Positions 8,156 to 10,737 of a DNA stretch of 10,737 nt are shown one piece after another. Each line of letters opens with the position of its first letter. Within the stretch, counting starts at the first letter, position 1. Both the position numbers and the translations under genes were made by a program. Origin of the DNA: Rhodobiaceae bacterium (lineage in GTDB: Bacteria > Pseudomonadota > Alphaproteobacteria > Micropepsales > Micropepsaceae); assembly GCA_009885515.1 (NCBI GenBank), contig VFKO01000285.1:1-10737 (forward strand). The letters are read 5' to 3'. The notes under the pieces were generated by a model, which did no database searches, was not told the DNA's origin, and worked only from the letters and a program-made list of their open reading frames with translations.

Positions 8156-8184
8156 TTGACTTTTGGCGGGTCATTTGGTATTAC
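8156..8184 (+). promoter_or_regulatory. Sigma70-like promoter of vapBC
   Basis: TTGACT (8156-8161) and TATTAC (8179-8184) are separated by 17 bp, the optimal spacing. They lie between the NTPase stop and the vapB start, giving the toxin-antitoxin operon its own transcription. Confidence 0.6.
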
Positions 8185-8210
8185 TTATTCTTGAAAGTAA
8201 TGGAGATACC
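8177..8210. promoter_or_regulatory. Candidate VapB autoregulatory operator
   Basis: Two nested inverted repeats overlap the -10 region. The inner arms are ATTACTT (8180-8186) and AAGTAAT (8195-8201); the outer arms are GGTAT (8177-8181) and ATACC (8206-8210). The outer right arm abuts the vapB GTG. AbrB-type antitoxins usually repress their own operon together with the toxin, so this is the natural binding site. The assignment is inferred from position and symmetry. Confidence 0.55.
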
Positions 8211-8465
8211 GTGGAATCTGCAATTACAGCCAAAGGTCAGGCGACCATTCCGAAGGCTATTCGGGATCATCTGCACTTGAAACCGGGGGACAGGGTCAAG
8301 TTTTTCGTGCATCCTGACGGTACCGTCGTTCTGTTGCCCAATCTGCCGATTACGAGTCTGCGGGGCATTGTCAAACCGAGACGGCGGCCGGTTACGATTG
8401 AAGAAATGGACGATGCTGTTGCGGCCGGCGCATCCGCAGGCATGTTGCGTGGCAAGCGGCGGTGA
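8211..8465 (+). CDS. vapB: AbrB/MazE-fold antitoxin of a VapBC module
   Basis: The antitoxin neutralises the downstream PIN toxin and is likely to repress the operon. The SpoVT/AbrB swapped-hairpin DNA-binding domain is at residues 1-50: SAITAKGQATIPKAIRDHL followed by LKPGDRVKF and a VVLLP strand. The C-terminal part (about 51-84, with VTIEEMDDAVAAG) is the usual toxin-binding tail. The start is taken as GTG 8211, giving 84 residues. GGAG (8202-8205) lies 5 nt upstream, and the AbrB domain would then begin at once, as in homologues. The frame is open back to a TTG at 8163, but that runs through the promoter. The TGA stop overlaps the vapC start as GTGA. Confidence 0.9.
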   Translation: MESAITAKGQATIPKAIRDHLHLKPGDRVKFFVHPDGTVVLLPNLPITSLRGIVKPRRRPVTIEEMDDAVAAGASAGMLRGKRR

Positions 8466-8857
8466 TCGGTCTCGATACTAATGTTCTTGTGCGGTACTTG
8501 GCGCAGGACGATCCGGTCCAGTCGCCAAAGGCGACTGCGCTTCTTGAGAGCAGACTGACGCCCGGCAATCCGGGCTTCGTCAGTGTTGTGGCGATGGTGG
8601 AAACCGCATGGGTGCTTGACCGCTCCTATGGTCTTGCGGATCGCGAAATCGCTGACGCACTTGAACGGTTGCTGCAAATCGATGTCTTAGTTGTTGAGGA
8701 CGAAGCGGAAGTGTTTTCGGCGCTGGCGGCGCTCAGAGATGGAGTTGGCTCTTTCGCCGATGCTTTGATTGGTGCCTTGGGCGCGCGCGCCGGATGTTCG
8801 CGCACGCTGACCTTTGATGCGAGAGCCCAGCGGTTGCCGAACTTCGCGCCGGTGTAA
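8462..8857 (+). CDS. vapC: VapC-type PIN-domain ribonuclease toxin
   Basis: This 131-residue PIN protein is expected to be a Mg2+-dependent endoribonuclease that blocks translation when released from its antitoxin. The acidic catalytic set is complete: Asp5 (GLDTNVLVRY), Glu47 (AMVETAWVL), Asp100 (SFADALIG) and Asp119 (TFDARAQRL). The toxin therefore looks intact. It starts at GTG 8462, overlapping vapB by 4 bp, and so should be translated by coupling. The RNA target cannot be read from sequence. Its stop lies 58 bp from the convergent HigA-like antitoxin gene. Confidence 0.93.
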   Translation: MIGLDTNVLVRYLAQDDPVQSPKATALLESRLTPGNPGFVSVVAMVETAWVLDRSYGLADREIADALERLLQIDVLVVEDEAEVFSALAALRDGVGSFADALIGALGARAGCSRTLTFDARAQRLPNFAPV

Positions 8858-8910
8858 GACGCAAGGTAAAATACGGGGGGCACGTAATAAATTGACAATT
8901 CCGAGACCCT

Positions 8911-8927
8911 GCGGCTCACACAGCCGC
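8911..8927. terminator. GC-rich hairpin at the convergent vapC / HigA-like ends
   Basis: The perfect 6-bp arms GCGGCT and AGCCGC enclose a 5-nt loop, and the stop codon of the minus-strand antitoxin lies inside the structure. No strong U-run follows on either side, so termination would be weak or need help. An 11-bp AATTG-A-CAATT palindrome lies about 10 bp to its left. Confidence 0.35.
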
Positions 8928-9212
8928 TTCGCTTTCGACTGCGGACAGTCTTAGTCCGAATACACTCAGCACTTTGAGAACCGTAGTGATTTCGGGATTG
9001 CCGTCTTCGCTGAGTGCTCGGTAGAGAGCCTCCCTGGCGAGGCCGGTGTCTTTTGCAAGTCGGGTCATGCCGTAGGCGCGTGCTGCGTCTCCGATGGCAG
9101 CGGCTATGAGGGCCGGGTTACCATCGTCAAATGCCGCTTCCAAATAGAGCGCGATGCGCGCGGGCGTGTCTAACTGTGAGGCTGTATCCCAAGGCTTGGT
9201 TTTACGAGCCAT
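8916..9212 (-). CDS. Orphan HigA-like antitoxin (addiction-module antidote, COG3636 type)
   Basis: The 98-residue protein matches the putative addiction module antidote family. It has an N-terminal segment with the KPWDTASQLDTPARIALYLE pattern and the block DGNPALIAAAIGDAARAYGM. A helix-turn-helix lies at about 48-70 (MTRLAKDTGLAREALYRALS), and the end is GNPEITTVLKVLSVFGLRL. In this family the gene normally follows a HigB/RelE-like toxin and counteracts it. Here the complete toxin is absent and only a 13-codon stub precedes the antitoxin. ATG 9212 overlaps the last stub codon. A GAAGAG 8 nt upstream, within the stub, can act as Shine-Dalgarno. All antitoxin motifs look intact, so the gene seems to be under selection or recently orphaned. 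It may now act as a stand-alone repressor or cross-neutralise another toxin; both are inference. Confidence 0.9.
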   Translation of the reverse strand: MARKTKPWDTASQLDTPARIALYLEAAFDDGNPALIAAAIGDAARAYGMTRLAKDTGLAREALYRALSEDGNPEITTVLKVLSVFGLRLSAVESEAAV

Positions 9213-9247
9213 CCTGCAAACTCTTCAGTCTGACGTATCTTGATCAT
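9209..9247 (-). pseudogene. N-terminal stub of a HigB/RelE-type toxin
   Basis: Starting at ATG 9247 the minus strand encodes MIKIRQTEEFAGW, which matches the characteristic N-terminus (M-I-x-I-R-Q-T-E-x-F-x-x-W) of the toxins that accompany COG3636 antidotes. After the Trp codon the DNA is the antitoxin gene read in another frame, so about 85% or more of the toxin has been deleted. The stub's frame would continue to a stop at 9170, giving a 25-residue peptide. The match is from memory of the family, but the partner antitoxin directly downstream makes a chance match unlikely. Confidence 0.75.
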
Positions 9248-9263
9248 CTGTATACCGCATATA

Positions 9264-9289
9264 TGTAACTTATAAATTACGATTGTCAA
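9264..9289 (-). promoter_or_regulatory. Promoter and near-palindromic operator of the orphan antitoxin
   Basis: On the minus strand a perfect TTGACA (9289-9284) is followed after 16-17 bp by TACATA/ACATAT as -10. Between them lies GTAATTTATAAGTTAC (9280-9265), a 16-bp palindrome with one mismatched pair, well placed for autoregulation by the HigA-like protein. The -35 box contains the TGA stop of prmA (9288-9286). Confidence 0.55.
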
Positions 9290-10173
9290 GAGTCCGGCGT
9301 CGCGCTGTATTTCTCTGTTTTTCCTCGACGTCCTTCCAAAATCAATGTCACCCAGCCTTCCAGCGCTGAGCGGCGGACGAGGCGCAGGCCTTGGGCGTTG
9401 GCCATTGCACATATGCCTCGGGCCTGGTCGTCGAGGAGGCCGGAGAGGATGGCGTTGCCGCCGGGGGCGAGATGGTCGCGGATGCCGGGCATGAGTTTCA
9501 TCAGCGGGCCGGCCAGGATGTTGGCGAAGATGAGGTCGTAGGGGGCGCCTTCCTTTATGTGAGCGGCGCGGAAGCCGTTGCCGGCTGCGATGCGCATGTG
9601 GGGCAGAGCGCGGTTGAGGCGCGCGTTTTCCTTCGATTTATCTGCAGCCAGTTGATCGATATCGGTGGCGACGACGGGGCGGCGGGTCAGTCTTGCGAAG
9701 GCCATGCCGAGGACTCCGGTGCCGCAGCCGAGGTCGAGGGCGTTGCGGAAGCGGCGGCGTTTGCTGAGATTTTCAAAGGCGAGCAGGCAGCCGCGAGTGG
9801 TGCCGTGGTGGCCGGTGCCGAAAGCGTATGACGCTTCGATTTTGAGGCCGATGCTATTTGCGGGGACAGTGCTGGCGTCGTGGCGGCCGTAGATGAAGAA
9901 GCGGCTGGTGCGTACTGGCGGCAAGCCTTCGAGGGCGCGGGCGACCCAGTTTTCGTCTTCGATGGGGATGACGCGCATGGCGACGCCGAACTGCGCCAAG
10001 AGCGCGGCTTCGTCGGGCGGGGTTGAAAAGAAGGCTTCGACTTCCCAGAGGCCGCGTTCGCCGAGCTCGAAGGCGGAGACGACGGGGGAGGGTTCGAGTT
10101 GCTCGAGCGCGTCGCTCAAGCGTTGCGCGTCGAGTTTGGGCAGGACGGCGCGGGCTTTCCAGCAGACGGTCAT
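9286..10173 (-). CDS. prmA: Ribosomal protein L11 methyltransferase PrmA
   Basis: PrmA uses S-adenosylmethionine to trimethylate ribosomal protein L11. The 295-residue product has the family's small N-terminal L11-binding domain (about 1-90), a linker, and a Rossmann methyltransferase domain. Diagnostic blocks are AFGTGHHGTTRGCL at 117-130 (this family's conserved FGTG.H.TT), motif I LDLGCGTGVLGMA at 146-158, ATDID at 169-173, and the substrate-side FANILAGPL at 216-224. All are intact. It starts at ATG 10173. The only Shine-Dalgarno-like word, GAGGG (10188-10184), belongs to the end of a REP/RIME-like repeat. The gene lies downstream of uvrD on the same strand. Its stop codon is part of the -35 element of the orphan antitoxin promoter. 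Confidence 0.95.
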   Translation of the reverse strand: MTVCWKARAVLPKLDAQRLSDALEQLEPSPVVSAFELGERGLWEVEAFFSTPPDEAALLAQFGVAMRVIPIEDENWVARALEGLPPVRTSRFFIYGRHDASTVPANSIGLKIEASYAFGTGHHGTTRGCLLAFENLSKRRRFRNALDLGCGTGVLGMAFARLTRRPVVATDIDQLAADKSKENARLNRALPHMRIAAGNGFRAAHIKEGAPYDLIFANILAGPLMKLMPGIRDHLAPGGNAILSGLLDDQARGICAMANAQGLRLVRRSALEGWVTLILEGRRGKTEKYSATPDS

Positions 10174-10183
10174 GGCGCGAAGG

Positions 10184-10234
10184 CCCTCATCAGTCGCGCC
10201 GAAGTGGCGCGCCAGCTTCTCCCAGAGGGAGAAG
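10184..10234 (-). repeat. REP/RIME-like two-hairpin element, copy A
   Basis: Read on the minus strand the element begins CTTCTCCC and ends ATGAGGG. It contains a perfect 8-bp hairpin (10216-10223 with 10227-10234, 3-nt loop) and a perfect 6-bp hairpin (10195-10200 with 10206-10211, 5-nt loop). Its end lies 10 bp from the prmA start codon. Copy B has the same order of parts in the opposite orientation. The architecture resembles the intergenic mosaic elements known from Rhizobiales, by recollection only. Confidence 0.75.
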
Positions 10235-10278
10235 CGCCAGGAAAAAAAGAGAGAGCAGCGCTAAGAAATAGAGATAGC

Positions 10279-10338
10279 CCTTCGCCCGCTTGCGGGAGAA
10301 GGTGGCGCGCCGCACTTCGCGGCGTGACGGATGAGGGG
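10279..10338 (+). repeat. REP/RIME-like two-hairpin element, copy B
   Basis: The copy contains a 10-bp hairpin with one mismatch (10280-10289 with 10292-10301, 2-nt loop). It then has GTGGCGCGCC, a perfect 6-bp hairpin (10308-10313 with 10319-10324, 5-nt loop), and ends GATGAGGG. It matches copy A in the order of words (CTTC, hairpin, GGCGCGCC, hairpin, ATGAGGG) but points the other way, 44 bp from it. Confidence 0.75.
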
Positions 10339-10357
10339 ACACTGTGCCTCGGGTGGG

Positions 10358-10403
10358 TCCCGCGTCTGCGAAGCGGCACAAGAATGCCGCATCGCGCACG
10401 GGA
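10358..10403. repeat. Imperfect palindrome in the uvrD-prmA spacer
   Basis: An inner perfect stem GCGGCA/TGCCGC closes on the loop CAAGAA (10379-10384), and the outer arms TCCCG/CGGGA pair at the base. The middle is imperfect. A run of seven T (10414-10420) follows on the plus strand, but no plus-strand gene ends here. It looks like a second family of dispersed palindromes rather than a dedicated terminator. Confidence 0.5.
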
Positions 10404-10432
10404 TGACGGGCGCTTTTTTTGTCGGCAGTGCA

Positions 10433-10737
10433 TCATGCCCTGGCGACGAAGTTTGAGATGACCCTTTTCTCGCCGGCTTTTTCGAATCTTACCGTCAGCT
10501 TGTTGCCGTCGATGGCGGTGACGTTTCCATAGCCGAATTTTTGGTGGAAGACGCGTTCGCCGCGTTGATAGGTGGCGGCATCGGGATCCGAGGTGGCGAC
10601 GAGTTCGGCGTGGGCTTCGATGGTGGGGCGATTGCCGACGCTTTCGCCGCGGCGTTGTTGGGCGCGTTGCCAGCCGGGGGAGGAATAGGTGCTGTCGAAA
10701 CGTGGGGCGGCGGAGAGGGTGGCGTTGCCGTAGGGTA
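10433..10737 (-). CDS. uvrD: DNA helicase UvrD/PcrA, C-terminal end (5' part outside window)
   Basis: The minus-strand frame is open from the window edge to TGA at 10435-10433 and gives 100 residues. The segment begins PYGNATLSAAPRFDSTYSSPGWQRAQ, a low-complexity linker. It ends with the compact tail GERVFHQKFGYGNVTAIDG followed by LTVRFEKAGEKRVISNFV. This tail is the Tudor-like C-terminal domain of alphaproteobacterial UvrD/PcrA superfamily 1A helicases, which unwind DNA in excision and mismatch repair. The motor domains lie outside the window, so the call rests on the C-terminal domain and the linker. It is on the same strand as prmA, upstream of it by about 260 bp of repeat-rich spacer. 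Confidence 0.85.
   Translation of the reverse strand, partial: PYGNATLSAAPRFDSTYSSPGWQRAQQRRGESVGNRPTIEAHAELVATSDPDAATYQRGERVFHQKFGYGNVTAIDGNKLTVRFEKAGEKRVISNFVARA

Noticed and set aside
7580..8857. NTPase plus VapBC as a defined anti-phage defence system
   Set aside because: The NTPase is not a known defence ATPase by any motif I can see, and vapBC has its own promoter. Adjacency alone is insufficient.
9170..9412. An 80-codon minus-strand ORF as one real protein
   Set aside because: Its first half is the prmA end in another frame and its last part is the antitoxin gene in another frame. Only the 13 codons at 9247-9209 carry a family signal.
10358..10420. Hairpin followed by seven T as an intrinsic terminator
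   Set aside because: It would work only on the plus strand, where no gene ends. The T-run is also 10 bp away from the stem base.
10170..10461. Small open frames in both directions across the uvrD-prmA spacer
   Set aside because: They run through two inverted repeat copies and a palindrome, are arginine-rich, lack start signals, and overlap the true uvrD end in the wrong frame.
1..10737. CRISPR array, tRNA or rRNA genes
   Set aside because: No regularly spaced repeats of suitable length and no tRNA cloverleaf or rRNA-like sequence were noticed on either strand; this was judged by eye only.

Overview
The window is GC-rich and almost fully coding. It reads as a chromosomal segment of an alphaproteobacterium, most likely of the Hyphomicrobiales (Rhizobiales) type. 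This rests on three things: the recN-ligA pair with overlapping ends, the alphaproteobacterial style of the PepP, PrmA and UvrD proteins, and REP/RIME-like paired-hairpin repeats between uvrD and prmA. No genus can be named from the sequence alone.

Left part (1-3436, + strand): the 3' part of recN (SMC-like recombination repair ATPase) followed by ligA (NAD+-dependent DNA ligase). They overlap by 4 bp and form a repair/replication operon. Convergent to them on the minus strand (3562-6199) lies pepP (aminopeptidase P, M24 metallopeptidase), followed after 4 bp by a two-domain VOC/glyoxalase-like protein. Divergent from pepP is a DJ-1/PfpI-superfamily gene close to bacterial isonitrile hydratase (6284-6988).

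Middle part (6989-9247): the accessory zone. It has about 590 bp of non-coding DNA rich in short repeats and palindromes, then a small P-loop NTPase. Next comes a vapB-vapC (AbrB-type antitoxin / PIN toxin) operon with a good sigma70-like promoter and an overlapping inverted repeat. Convergent to that operon is a lone HigA-like (COG3636-type) antitoxin. Directly upstream of this antitoxin is a 13-codon stub matching the N-terminus of the usual partner HigB/RelE-type toxin. The rest of the toxin is gone, so the antitoxin has been joined almost directly to the toxin's start region. Its -35 hexamer contains the stop codon of the preceding gene, prmA.

Right part (9286-10737, minus strand): the 3' end of uvrD (partial), a 260-bp spacer with two inverted copies of a two-hairpin repeat plus a third palindrome, and then prmA (ribosomal protein L11 methyltransferase). 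One repeat copy ends 10 nt from the prmA start codon and may supply its ribosome binding site.

Overall, core housekeeping genes (repair, peptide turnover, ribosomal protein modification) surround a small toxin-antitoxin-rich patch. The most unusual item is the orphaned antitoxin with a near-complete toxin deletion. I see no CRISPR array, tRNA, rRNA, transposase or integrase.
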